Source of the DNA: Subdoligranulum sp.
GTDB lineage: Bacteria > Bacillota > Clostridia > Oscillospirales > Ruminococcaceae
Reading direction: 5' to 3'
Assembly: GCA_004555405.1 (NCBI GenBank)
Contig: SFIE01000053.1
Span: forward strand, 1-10,593
DNA: 10,593 nucleotides
Below, one piece after another: positions 1 to 7,045 of the stretch. The position numbers and the translations under genes are program-made. The notes beneath the pieces were generated by a model. That model had not been told where the DNA came from. It did not search any database and worked only from the letters and a program-made list of their open reading frames with translations. The number at the start of each line of letters is the position of its first letter. Position 1 is the first letter of the stretch.

Positions 1-429
1 CAAGCGGCTTTGCGTCATTTTTTCAACCAAAGCATACAATGCCAGCAGCCCTATCCAGAACACAAAAAACACGACCATGCGATAAACATGAACAAAATTT
101 CTCGAATCATTTCGCATAGACGACATAGCCGTAAACGGTGCCAGCAGATACATGGCCGCTGCGCCATGGTCGCGTTCTTTATCTGTTAATACATCATTTT
201 CGCCAAGGCTCTGCATATACGAGCTTTCATTTTCATCCAACACCAGTCCTGCATAGGCTTTCAGATTCATAAACAAAATGTCTTCTTCCGGGTCTTGATC
301 GGCCCCGGCATTATAACCGCCAATCGTCATCCATCCTATAGCCAGAACCAGCACCATAAAAAGCGACACCCATACCTTTGCTTTCTCATGAAGCAAAGAA
401 ACCCATTGGTTTATCGCATTTTTATCCAT
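1..429 (-). CDS. Partial membrane protein, possibly GT39/ArnT-like glycosyltransferase (N-terminal 143 residues)
   Basis: The complement reads open from an ATG at 429 to the window edge (143 codons, no stop), so only the N-terminus is seen. Residues about 19-37 form a first hydrophobic membrane segment. A polar, probably extracytoplasmic loop follows, holding a DKERDHGAA motif at 83-91 and an NDSRNFVHVYR stretch at 107-117. A second membrane segment lies at about 115-136. One helix, a long outer loop with a charged motif ending in HG or YG, then a helix beginning just after an R-containing segment resembles the start of PMT/ArnT-like (GT39) lipid-linked sugar transferases; this is recall of the family pattern, not a search. 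The start lies 22 bp after the fumarase beta stop and has a weak purine-rich site (GGAAGAAG), so it may be co-transcribed. GC is about 45% over 1-420 by hand count, against about 65% at 541-600, suggesting a separate origin. It could equally be an unrelated polytopic membrane protein. Confidence 0.6.
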   Translation of the reverse strand, partial: MDKNAINQWVSLLHEKAKVWVSLFMVLVLAIGWMTIGGYNAGADQDPEEDILFMNLKAYAGLVLDENESSYMQSLGENDVLTDKERDHGAAAMYLLAPFTAMSSMRNDSRNFVHVYRMVVFFVFWIGLLALYALVEKMTQSRL

Positions 430-451
430 TATATCTTCTTCCGTTTCTTTT

Positions 452-1009
452 TTATTTTACAGCTGCCAGATAGGCATCCGGCCCGCTTTGGTACAAATCG
501 CCGCCCACGGGGTCCAGCAGCACGGTAAGGGGCATATTTTCCACCACAAGCCTGCGCACGGCCTCACAGCCAAGGTCAGGCCAGGCGATCACATCCAGCT
601 GCTTCACGCTGCCCGCCATCAGCGCGCCTGCGCCGCCAATGGCAGCCAGATACACCGCACCGTTGCGCACCACGGCCTCCTTCACGGCCTCGCTGCGCTT
701 GCCCTTGCCGATCATGCAGGCAAGGCCCAAGTCCAGCAGGCGCGGGGTGTAGGCATCCATGCGGCCGGCCGTAGTGGGGCCTGCTGCACCGATCACCGTG
801 CCCGGGCGCTCGGGCGTGGGGCCCACATAATAAACCGCTGCACCCTTCACATCAAAGGGCAGGGCTTCGCCCTTGTCCAGCAGCTCCGCCATGCGCCCAT
901 GGGCGGCATCGCGGGCGGTGTACACCACGCCGGAAAGCAGCACGGTGTCACCCGCACGCAGCGGGGCCAGCATTTCACGGGTAAGGGGTGTTGTAAGCTT
1001 ATATTCCAT
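452..1009 (-). CDS. Class I (Fe-S) fumarate hydratase, beta subunit
   Basis: This 185-residue protein is the C-terminal (beta) part of the two-subunit iron-sulfur hydro-lyases that interconvert fumarate and L-malate; the related L(+)-tartrate dehydratase TtdB has the same fold. Family signatures are TARDAAH at 31-37, GPTTAGRMDAY at 77-87, IGKGKR at 100-105 and DPVGGDLY near 166-173, and the length fits. The longer reading frame offers an ATG at 1045, but that overlaps the upstream gene. The ATG at 1009 gives the usual N-terminus (MEYKLTTPL), lies 16 bp after the alpha stop and has a good AGGGGG ribosome-binding site. The protein works only with the alpha subunit encoded just upstream, which carries the 4Fe-4S cluster ligands. 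Fumarase rather than tartrate dehydratase is inferred from the malic enzyme in the same operon; sequence alone does not settle it. Confidence 0.9.
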   Translation of the reverse strand: MEYKLTTPLTREMLAPLRAGDTVLLSGVVYTARDAAHGRMAELLDKGEALPFDVKGAAVYYVGPTPERPGTVIGAAGPTTAGRMDAYTPRLLDLGLACMIGKGKRSEAVKEAVVRNGAVYLAAIGGAGALMAGSVKQLDVIAWPDLGCEAVRRLVVENMPLTVLLDPVGGDLYQSGPDAYLAAVK

Positions 1010-1025
1010 TGTTGTTTCCCCCTGT

Positions 1026-1865
1026 TCACAGTTTTGCCGAAGCACGGCGGGTCACATGGCAGCTGATATTCACCGCCACCGGCAGGCAGGCCACATGAGT
1101 GGCCATTTTTTCAATGCTCACGCCCAGACAGGTGGTTTTGCCGCCAAAGCCCTGCGGGCCGATGCCCATGGCGTTGATCTCGTTCAGCAGCTGGCGCTCC
1201 AGCGCAGCATAATAGGGGTCGGCATTGGGCTCATCCAGCGGGCGCAGCAGGGCTTTTTTGGCCAGATAGGCGCACTTGTCAAAGCTGCCGCCAATGCCCA
1301 CGCCCAGCACAATGGGCGGGCAGGGGTTGCTGCCTGCCTGGCGCACGGTGTCCAGAATAAAGTTTTTCACGCCCTCCACGCCGTCGGCGGGCTTGAGCAT
1401 GGCCAGGCGCGACATATTTTCGCTGCCTGCGCCCTTGGGGGCCACGGTGATCTTCACTTCGTCGCCGGGCACAAAGTGCAGCGAAAGAAACGCAGGGGTG
1501 TTGTCATCGGTATTGCAGCGCTTTAACGGATCGCCCGTAATGCTTTTGCGCAGATAGCCTTCGCCGTAGCCGCGGCGCACGCCCTCGTTGACGGCCTGCT
1601 CCAGATCACCCTCGATCTGCACCTGCTGGCCCAGCTCGATGAACACGCAGGCCATGCCGGTGTCCTGGCAGATGGGCAGGTTTTGCTCGGCAGCCACCAC
1701 CAGATTCTTTTGCAGAAGGTCCAGGGTGGTTTTGGCCAGGGGCCACGGCTCAGCAGCCTGTGCCGCATCCAGCGCCGCCTTCACATCGGCGGGCAGCTGG
1801 GTGTTGGCCTGAATGCACAGCGTTGCCACGGTATCGGCAATGCGGGATGCCGGAATGGTTTTCAT
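1026..1865 (-). CDS. Class I (Fe-S) fumarate hydratase, alpha subunit
   Basis: This 279-residue protein is the cluster-binding subunit of an oxygen-sensitive 4Fe-4S fumarate hydratase (fumarate + water to L-malate), homologous to TtdA and to the N-terminal half of FumA/FumB. Visible signatures are ICQDTGMA at 65-72, KGAGSEN at 144-150, PCPPIVLGVGIGG at 181-193 and GPQGFGGKTTCLGV at 236-249. Cys66, Cys182 and Cys246 sit in these motifs and are the likely cluster ligands by family analogy. Length is normal for a separate alpha subunit. It starts 14 bp after the malic enzyme stop with a GGGGGAA ribosome-binding site, and the beta subunit follows 16 bp later, so the three genes look translationally coordinated. 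Tartrate dehydratase is the main alternative; the malic enzyme context favours fumarase. Confidence 0.92.
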   Translation of the reverse strand: MKTIPASRIADTVATLCIQANTQLPADVKAALDAAQAAEPWPLAKTTLDLLQKNLVVAAEQNLPICQDTGMACVFIELGQQVQIEGDLEQAVNEGVRRGYGEGYLRKSITGDPLKRCNTDDNTPAFLSLHFVPGDEVKITVAPKGAGSENMSRLAMLKPADGVEGVKNFILDTVRQAGSNPCPPIVLGVGIGGSFDKCAYLAKKALLRPLDEPNADPYYAALERQLLNEINAMGIGPQGFGGKTTCLGVSIEKMATHVACLPVAVNISCHVTRRASAKL

Positions 1866-1879
1866 AGCAGTTCCCCCGT

Positions 1880-3055
1880 TTACAGGCGGGCCACGCCGGT
1901 GTCACGGGCGGCCTGTGCCACAGCGGCGGCAATGCGATCCACCACGCGGGGATCGAATGCGCCGGGAATGATATAATCCTCGTTCAGCTCTTCATCGGTA
2001 ATGATTCCGGCCAGTGCGTTGACGGCTGCCAGCTTCATCTGAGGGTTGATATCCCGTGCGCGCACGGACAATGCACCCTTGAACACACCCGGGAATGCCA
2101 GCACATTGTTGATCTGGTTGGGGAAGTCGCTGCGGCCCGTGCCGATCACACGCACACCGGCAGCCTTGGCCACATCGGGCATCACTTCGGGGTTGGGGTT
2201 GGCCATGGCGAACACCACAGCATCCTTGTTCATGGTTTTGATCATTTCGGGGGTAAGCACATTGGCCACGCTGGTGCCGATAAACACATCGGCGCCCTTT
2301 ACGGCCTCGGCCAGGCCGCCGGTGAGATGGCGGGGGTTGGTCACACCGGCCAGCCATTCCTTATGATCGGCCAGGCCTGCCGGGCGGCCCGGATACAAAA
2401 TGCCGTGCTCGTCCACTGCGGTGATATCCGTGGCACCGGCGGTCTGCAGCATCTTGATGATGGCCGTGCCTGCTGCGCCGGGGCCGTTGTGTACGATCTT
2501 CACATCCTTCAGCTGCTTGCCCACCACCTTCAGGGCGTTCAGCAAAGCAGCCGTAACAATGATCGCCGTGCCGTGCTGGTCATCGTGGAACACAGGAATA
2601 TCCAGTTTTTCCTCCAGGCGGCGCTCGATCTCAAAGCATTCGGGGCTGCGGATATCCTCCAGATTGATGCCGCCGAACTGCGGGGCCAGCATTTCCACGG
2701 CGCGGATCACTTCCTCGGGGTCCTCGCTGTCCAGACAGATGGGGAATGCCTCCACGCCGCCGAATTCCTTAAACAGGGCGCACTTACCCTCCATCACGGG
2801 CAAACCGGCGGCAGCGCCGATGTTGCCAAGGCCCAGCACAGCGGTGCCGTTGGTCACCACGGCCACCATGTTGCTTTTAAAGGTATATTTATACACATCG
2901 TCGGGGTTTGCGGCAATGCGGCGGCATGGCTCGGCCACGCCGGGCGTATAGGCCGTGGAAAGCTGTTCGCGGTTTTTGATCGGCGTTTTGCTCACCATGC
3001 CCACCTTGCCGTGGTATTTTTCGTGCAATTCCAGTGCTGCCTGATTGAAATCCAT
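1880..3055 (-). CDS. Malic enzyme, short single-domain form (oxaloacetate-decarboxylating malate dehydrogenase)
   Basis: This 391-residue enzyme oxidatively decarboxylates L-malate to pyruvate and CO2 with formation of NAD(P)H in the cytoplasm. The N-terminal malic domain shows AYTPGVAEPC at 35-44 (catalytic Tyr36), GKCALFKEFGG at 90-100 (likely catalytic Lys91), the metal-binding stretch NLEDIRSPECF at 131-141 and FHDDQHGTA at 156-164. The NAD-binding domain begins at about 165 and carries the dinucleotide loop GPGAAG at 191-196, then GTSVANVLT at 260-268, MANPNPE at 284-290 and GTGRSDFPNQINN at 305-317. It lacks the C-terminal phosphotransacetylase-like extension of MaeB-type enzymes and matches the short form common in Firmicutes. 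NAD versus NADP preference cannot be read reliably. The ATG at 3055 has a GAGGG site upstream and the expected N-terminus. As first gene of the operon it joins fumarase in a fumarate-malate-pyruvate route. Confidence 0.94.
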   Translation of the reverse strand: MDFNQAALELHEKYHGKVGMVSKTPIKNREQLSTAYTPGVAEPCRRIAANPDDVYKYTFKSNMVAVVTNGTAVLGLGNIGAAAGLPVMEGKCALFKEFGGVEAFPICLDSEDPEEVIRAVEMLAPQFGGINLEDIRSPECFEIERRLEEKLDIPVFHDDQHGTAIIVTAALLNALKVVGKQLKDVKIVHNGPGAAGTAIIKMLQTAGATDITAVDEHGILYPGRPAGLADHKEWLAGVTNPRHLTGGLAEAVKGADVFIGTSVANVLTPEMIKTMNKDAVVFAMANPNPEVMPDVAKAAGVRVIGTGRSDFPNQINNVLAFPGVFKGALSVRARDINPQMKLAAVNALAGIITDEELNEDYIIPGAFDPRVVDRIAAAVAQAARDTGVARL

Positions 3056-3124
3056 TGTTATTCCCTCGCTTTTTTAAGCGGACATGGTTGGCTGCCCGCA
3101 GGCCATATTTTCCAATATATTCTG

Positions 3125-3130
3125 ATTATA
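3125..3130 (-). promoter_or_regulatory. Putative -10 element for the malic enzyme-fumarase operon
   Basis: The complement shows a perfect TATAAT about 70 bp upstream of the malic enzyme start, in an AT-rich stretch. At 17-bp spacing the -35 hexamer would be GTGCAA, only a 3/6 match to TTGACA, so the promoter is a plausible call rather than a firm one. A small hairpin (CGCTT/AAGCG, 3067-3080) lies in the leader just upstream of the ribosome-binding site. Confidence 0.45.
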
Positions 3131-3245
3131 ACAAATCCCATCGTTTTTTGCACTGTTTTTCGCTTGAAAAATCTGTTTTTCTTTTGTGCGGCCTGCAAAA
3201 GCATAAAAATTTCAAAGAATCTGTGCCGCTTTTGCTTTTTTCGTG

Positions 3246-3251
3246 TATAAT
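3246..3251 (+). promoter_or_regulatory. Putative -10 element for the lipoprotein gene
   Basis: A consensus TATAAT lies 70 bp upstream of the GTG start, following a T-rich tract. No good -35 hexamer is seen at 16-18 bp spacing, so identification rests on the -10 and position. It is divergent from the malic enzyme promoter about 120 bp away. Confidence 0.45.
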
Positions 3252-3320
3252 AGAAATGCTGCCCTACTGGCAGCGTTTCAAACCCCATGTGATTATCTGT
3301 GATTATTGGAGGAACTCCCC

Positions 3321-4529
3321 GTGAAAAAAATCTTCTCCCGTTCGCTGGCAGCTGCCCTTTGCGCAGGCATGGCGCTCAGCCTTGCCGCCTGCAGCAGCAC
3401 TGCCGCTTCCTCTCAGTCTGCCGCCAGTTCTGAAGCCGCAGGCTCTGAGGCTTCTTCCGCCGCCTCTGCCCCTGTGGATCCCGATCCCCTGGCCCAGAAG
3501 GCAGCCGACTTCAACTACAGCGCCGCGCTGGATGAAAACGGCTACTTTACCGGTGTGCGTGCGCTGGACTATGTCACCCTGCCCGCCGACTACAAGGCAC
3601 TTTCCGTTTCCGCTGCGGATGTACAGGTCACCGACGATGAGCTGCAGACCAATCTGGACTATATTCTGAGCCAGTTTGCCGAAACTGAGCAGGATACCGA
3701 AAGCACCATTCAAAACGGCGACAGCGTAAACATCGACTATGTCGGCTCGGTAGACGGCATCGAGTTCACCGGCGGCAACACCAACGGTCAGGGCACCACC
3801 GTAACCGCAGGCTCCACCCAGTATGTTGACGACTTTTTGACCCAGATCATCGGCCACAAGCCCGGCGAGACCTTTGATGTTGTCGTCACCTTCCCCGACG
3901 GCTACAACGACAGCACCGATGCCAACGGCGACCCCATCAAGCTGGCCGGGCAGGAAGCTGTTTTCTCGGTAACCATCAACTACATTGCCAAAAGCGTGAC
4001 CCCGGAGCTCACCGACGAATTCATTTCCAAAAATATCGACCCCAAGTACGGCAGCACCGTGGAGGAGTTTAAAGACACTGTCCGCAAGGATGTAGCCGAT
4101 GCCAATCTGGAAAAATATGTGACCAACTACCTCACCCAGAACTCGGTGTATGCCGATGAGCTGCCCGAAGCCGTGACCGAATACAGCAGCATGATGGTGC
4201 TGAACTACTACTGCGGCTACGCCTCGGCCAAAAACCAGACACTGACCCAGTTCATTCAGGAAAATCTGGATGCCGACAGCATTCAGGCCCTGCTGGACAG
4301 CAACAAGGAAGCCATCGACAATCAGGCCAAGCGTTTTCTTTTGTATCAGGCACTTGCCGAAGATCAGGGCCTGGATTGCACCGATGACGATGTGAAAGCC
4401 TATTTTGAAGATCTGGGCAACACCGATTACTCGGACTACCAGAACTTCTACGGCACCAACTACCTGCGCATGAACGCCGTGGGTGACAAGGCTTTCAACA
4501 ACATTTTGGCCAGTGTGACCGTGGGCTGA
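3321..4529 (+). CDS. Exported lipoprotein with trigger factor/FKBP-type peptidyl-prolyl isomerase domain
   Basis: This 402-residue protein is predicted to be an extracytoplasmic folding factor anchored in the membrane by lipid. The GTG at 3321 is chosen because GGAGG (3308-3312) sits 8 bases upstream; a TTG further upstream in the same frame overlaps that site. The N-terminus has lysines, a hydrophobic core and lipobox LAAC with Cys24 as the lipidation site, then a Ser/Ala-rich linker at 25-50. Residues 131-222 match the FKBP domain of trigger factor: NGDSVNIDYVGSVDG, F149 and GG at 151-152, the GHKPGE turn at 178-183, VTFPDGY, then LAGQEAVFSVTI. Residues 226-400 resemble the helical C-terminal chaperone part of trigger factor (STVEEFKDTVRKDV at 245-258). 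It lacks the ribosome-binding N-domain, as expected for an exported protein. Function may parallel PrsA, by inference. It is monocistronic: own promoter, then a strong terminator. Confidence 0.85.
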   Translation: MKKIFSRSLAAALCAGMALSLAACSSTAASSQSAASSEAAGSEASSAASAPVDPDPLAQKAADFNYSAALDENGYFTGVRALDYVTLPADYKALSVSAADVQVTDDELQTNLDYILSQFAETEQDTESTIQNGDSVNIDYVGSVDGIEFTGGNTNGQGTTVTAGSTQYVDDFLTQIIGHKPGETFDVVVTFPDGYNDSTDANGDPIKLAGQEAVFSVTINYIAKSVTPELTDEFISKNIDPKYGSTVEEFKDTVRKDVADANLEKYVTNYLTQNSVYADELPEAVTEYSSMMVLNYYCGYASAKNQTLTQFIQENLDADSIQALLDSNKEAIDNQAKRFLLYQALAEDQGLDCTDDDVKAYFEDLGNTDYSDYQNFYGTNYLRMNAVGDKAFNNILASVTVG

Positions 4530-4548
4530 CCCCTTTTAAACCGCACAA

Positions 4549-4596
4549 AACAGCCGCTGCATAAGCATTTTGCCTATGCAGCGGCTGTTGTTTTTT
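4549..4596 (+). terminator. Rho-independent terminator after the lipoprotein gene
   Basis: A perfect 15-bp inverted repeat (arms 4549-4563 and 4575-4589, core CAGCCGCTGCATA) with an 11-base loop is followed by G and six T residues, 20 bp after the stop codon. The complement has TTTT after the stem, so it may also stop weak readthrough from the left-going side. Confidence 0.92.
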
Positions 4597-4663
4597 ATGG
4601 CAGCTCTGTTTCAGCCAAACACCCCCGGCAGCAGCGCCTTGTGCGAACCATAAAATCCCCCAT

Positions 4664-4709
4664 ACAGCAAAAACCGGCACAAAATTTTTCTCGTGCCGGT
4701 TTTTGCTGT
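4664..4709 (-). terminator. Terminator of the metY-metA operon, probably bidirectional
   Basis: A perfect 17-bp inverted repeat (4664-4680 and 4693-4709) lies 4 bp after the metA stop on the complement. The core CCGGCAC/GTGCCGG stem is flanked by A5 on one side and T5 on the other, so either strand produces a GC stem followed by U residues. This suits its place between converging genes. Confidence 0.88.
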
Positions 4710-4713
4710 GCTC

Positions 4714-5640
4714 TTATTCCAGCCCGGTAAGATCCTTCAGATCATACGGGGTGTTCTGGTAAACATAATAGTTCAGCCAGTTGTGATACAAAAGGTGGGC
4801 GTGTGCGCGCCAGCGGAAGATCGGTTCCCGGTTCGGGTCATCGTTCGGATAGTAGTTCTTGGGGGGCTGAATGTCCAGTCCTTTGTTGATATCGCGGCGA
4901 TATTCTCCGTCCAGCGTGTATTTATCATACTCGGGGTGGCCGGTCACAAAAATCTGGCGGCCGCTGTCGGTGTTCAGCAAATACACACCGGCCTCCTCGC
5001 TTTCGGCCAGAACCCGCAGGTCGATGCATTCGTCCACATCGGCTTTATCAATGCCGGTATAGCGGCTGTGCGGTGCGTAAAACACCTCGTCAAAGCCGCG
5101 CACCAGCGGGTTGCTGGGGCGCACCACACGATGCTCAAAAATGCCCGAAAGCTTTTGCGGCAGCAGGCGCTTTTGAATGCCAAAGTGATAATACAGCGCC
5201 GCCTGCGCCCCCCAGCACACATGCATGGTGGAAAACACATGGGTCTTGCTCCATTCCATGATCTCACACAGCTCGGGCCAGTAATCCACTTCCTCAAACG
5301 GCACGGTTTCCACCGGCGCGCCGGTAATGATCATGCCGTCGTAACGGTTGTCGCGAATTTCCTCAAACACATGATAAAATGCGCTCATGTGCTCGGCCGA
5401 AACATGGGTGGCGCCGTGGGTGGCCGTTTGCAAAAGGGTAAATTCCACCTGCAAGGGGTTGTTGGCCAGCAGGCGGGCAATCTGGGTTTCTGTGGTGATC
5501 TTGGTGGGCATCAGGTTCAGCACCACGATGCGCAGCGGGCGAATTTGCTGAGAGTTGGCCCGTTCTTCGTGCATCACGAAAACATTTTCATCGGCCAATG
5601 CCTGATAAGCAGGCAAATTTTGTGGAATGATCAGGGGCAT
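4714..5640 (-). CDS. metA: Homoserine O-acetyltransferase of the MetA (HTS-like) family
   Basis: This 308-residue enzyme acylates L-homoserine in the first committed step of methionine synthesis. Family landmarks are LNLMPTK at 41-47, THVSAEHMSAFY at 78-89, TGAPVE at 106-111, TMHVCWGAQAAL at 138-149 and VTGHPEYD at 232-239. The catalytic set is intact: Cys142 nucleophile, His235 and Glu237. Residue 111 is Glu; in this family Glu111 has been associated with acetyl-CoA use and Gly111 (E. coli type) with succinyl-CoA. I therefore call it an acetyltransferase despite the common succinyltransferase annotation. The adjacent upstream metY, whose product uses O-acetylhomoserine, supports this. The start ATG at 5640 gives the usual MPxxIP N-terminus. 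The only obvious GAGG site (5656-5659) is 15 bases away, an unusually long spacing that may lower expression relative to metY. Confidence 0.94.
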   Translation of the reverse strand: MPLIIPQNLPAYQALADENVFVMHEERANSQQIRPLRIVVLNLMPTKITTETQIARLLANNPLQVEFTLLQTATHGATHVSAEHMSAFYHVFEEIRDNRYDGMIITGAPVETVPFEEVDYWPELCEIMEWSKTHVFSTMHVCWGAQAALYYHFGIQKRLLPQKLSGIFEHRVVRPSNPLVRGFDEVFYAPHSRYTGIDKADVDECIDLRVLAESEEAGVYLLNTDSGRQIFVTGHPEYDKYTLDGEYRRDINKGLDIQPPKNYYPNDDPNREPIFRWRAHAHLLYHNWLNYYVYQNTPYDLKDLTGLE

Positions 5641-5686
5641 AGGGTTTGTTTGTTTCCTCGTTTATAAATGGCTTTTCTGGGGCGGT

Positions 5687-6961
5687 TCAGCACTGTTCCA
5701 GCGCCTGTGCGATATCGGCGATCAGATCGTCTTTATCCTCAATGCCGCAGCTCATGCGCACCAGCTCGGCGGGCACACCGGCAGCAGCCAGCTGCTCGTC
5801 GTTCATCTGGCGGTGGGTGCTGGAAGCCGGGTTCAGGCAGCAGGTGCGGGCATCGGCCACATGGGTTTCAATGGCAGCCATGCGCAGGCTCTTCATAAAG
5901 GTGCTGGCAGCCTCGCGCCCGCCCTTTAGGCCAAAGCTCACCACGCCGCAGCTGCCGTTGGGCAGATACTTCTGCGCCAGCGAATAATAGGCATCGCCGG
6001 GCAGGCCGCAGTAATTCACATAGGCAATTTTGGGGTGGCTCTGCAAAAATTCTGCCACTGCCTGTGCGTTTTCGCAGTGACGCTTTACGCGCACATGCAG
6101 GCTTTCCAGGCCGAGATTCAGAATAAAGGCATTCTGGGGGCTTTGGATCGAGCCGAAATCACGCATCAGCTGGCTGGTGCATTTGGTGATGAACGCGCCT
6201 TCCTTGCCGAATTTTTCGGCATAGGTAATGCCGTGATAGCTTTCATCGGGGGTGCACAGGCCCGGGAATTTATCGGCGTGTGCCATCCAGTCGAAATGGC
6301 CGCTGTCCACAATGCAGCCGCCCACAGCCGCGCCGTGGCCGTCCATATACTTGGTGGTGGAGTGGGTCACGATATCTGCGCCCCACTCAAACGGGCGGCA
6401 GTTGATGGGCGTGGGGAAGGTGTTGTCCACGATCAGGGGCACGCCGTGGGCATGGGCTGCCTTTGCAAACTTTTCAATGTCCAGAACAGTCAGGGCCGGG
6501 TTGGCAATGGTTTCGCCAAACATGGCTTTGGTGTTGGGCTTAAAGGCGGCATTCAGCTCTTCCTCGGTGGCGGTGGGGGCCACAAAGGTCACATCAATGC
6601 CCATTTTGCGCATGGTCACATCGATCAGGTTAAAAGTGCCGCCGTAAATGCTGCTGGAGGCCACAATGTGATCGCCGCAGTTGCAAATGTTGAACAGTGC
6701 ATAGAAATTGGCTGCCTGGCCGCTGCTTGTCAGCATGGCCGCCGTGCCGCCCTCCAGCGCACAGATCTTGGCCGCCACCATATCGTTGGTGGGGTTTTGC
6801 AGGCGGGTGTAAAAATAGCCGCTGGCCTCCAGGTCAAACAGCTTGGCCATATCCTCGCTGGTATCATATTTAAAGGTAGTGCTCTGCACAATGGGGATCT
6901 GGCGGGGCTCGCCGTTGCCGGGGGTGTAGCCGCCCTGCACGCAAACGCTGTTGATTTTCAT
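5687..6961 (-). CDS. metY: O-acetylhomoserine sulfhydrylase (O-acetylhomoserine aminocarboxypropyltransferase)
   Basis: This 424-residue PLP enzyme of the Cys/Met metabolism family converts O-acetylhomoserine and sulfide to homocysteine plus acetate. Visible features are QSTTFKYDT at 26-34, YTRLQNPTND at 51-60, SSGQAAN at 79-85, the PLP-phosphate region with Asp179-Asn180, THSTTKYMDGHG at 199-210 with Lys204 as Schiff-base lysine, NLGLESLHVRVKRH at 282-295 and NPASSTHRQM at 377-386. The length of about 424 and the long insert around 230-260 fit MetY rather than the shorter cystathionine gamma-synthase MetB. The frame stays open for 75 more codons upstream, but that stretch covers the promoter and leader. 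ATG 6961 gives the canonical MKINSVCVQGGY start and has AGGA six bases upstream. metA follows after 46 bp, so the two are probably one operon. No SAM riboswitch signature is visible in the leader. Confidence 0.95.
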   Translation of the reverse strand: MKINSVCVQGGYTPGNGEPRQIPIVQSTTFKYDTSEDMAKLFDLEASGYFYTRLQNPTNDMVAAKICALEGGTAAMLTSSGQAANFYALFNICNCGDHIVASSSIYGGTFNLIDVTMRKMGIDVTFVAPTATEEELNAAFKPNTKAMFGETIANPALTVLDIEKFAKAAHAHGVPLIVDNTFPTPINCRPFEWGADIVTHSTTKYMDGHGAAVGGCIVDSGHFDWMAHADKFPGLCTPDESYHGITYAEKFGKEGAFITKCTSQLMRDFGSIQSPQNAFILNLGLESLHVRVKRHCENAQAVAEFLQSHPKIAYVNYCGLPGDAYYSLAQKYLPNGSCGVVSFGLKGGREAASTFMKSLRMAAIETHVADARTCCLNPASSTHRQMNDEQLAAAGVPAELVRMSCGIEDKDDLIADIAQALEQC

Positions 6962-6962
6962 A

Positions 6963-6978
6963 TACTTTCCTACTTTCC
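6963..6978 (-). repeat. Tandem 8-bp repeat containing the metY ribosome-binding site
   Basis: On the coding strand GGAAAGTA occurs twice back to back directly upstream of the ATG, giving two AGGA Shine-Dalgarno cores, 6 and 14 bases from the start. The proximal copy has near-optimal spacing. Confidence 0.7.
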
Positions 6979-6998
6979 TGTACAAATTTAAAACCCAT

Positions 6999-7045
6999 GC
7001 GCCGGTTTGCGCTTGCCTGTGCTTTTGGGGCGCAGCGCCCGGCGC
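6999..7045 (-). other. metY leader with overlapping alternative hairpins
   Basis: Within the predicted leader (start near 7055) there are two mutually exclusive foldings. A 7-bp GCGCCGG/CCGGCGC stem joins 6999-7005 to 7039-7045 across a 33-base loop. A local palindrome GGGCGC-A-GCGCCC lies at 7028-7040 and overlaps the outer stem by two bases. No S-box, T-box or terminator-like U-run is seen, so a regulatory role is only a possibility. Confidence 0.35.

Noticed and set aside
2327..3250. 307-codon open frame on the plus strand opposite malic enzyme
   Set aside because: It is antisense to a clear enzyme gene and runs into the divergent promoter region; no domain recognised.
4693..5667. 324-codon open frame on the plus strand opposite metA
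   Set aside because: It is antisense to metA, begins inside the terminator stem and has no family features; a compositional shadow.
6035..6991. 318-codon open frame on the plus strand opposite metY
   Set aside because: It is the antisense shadow of metY, rich in His/Ala/Gly with no motif or ribosome-binding site.
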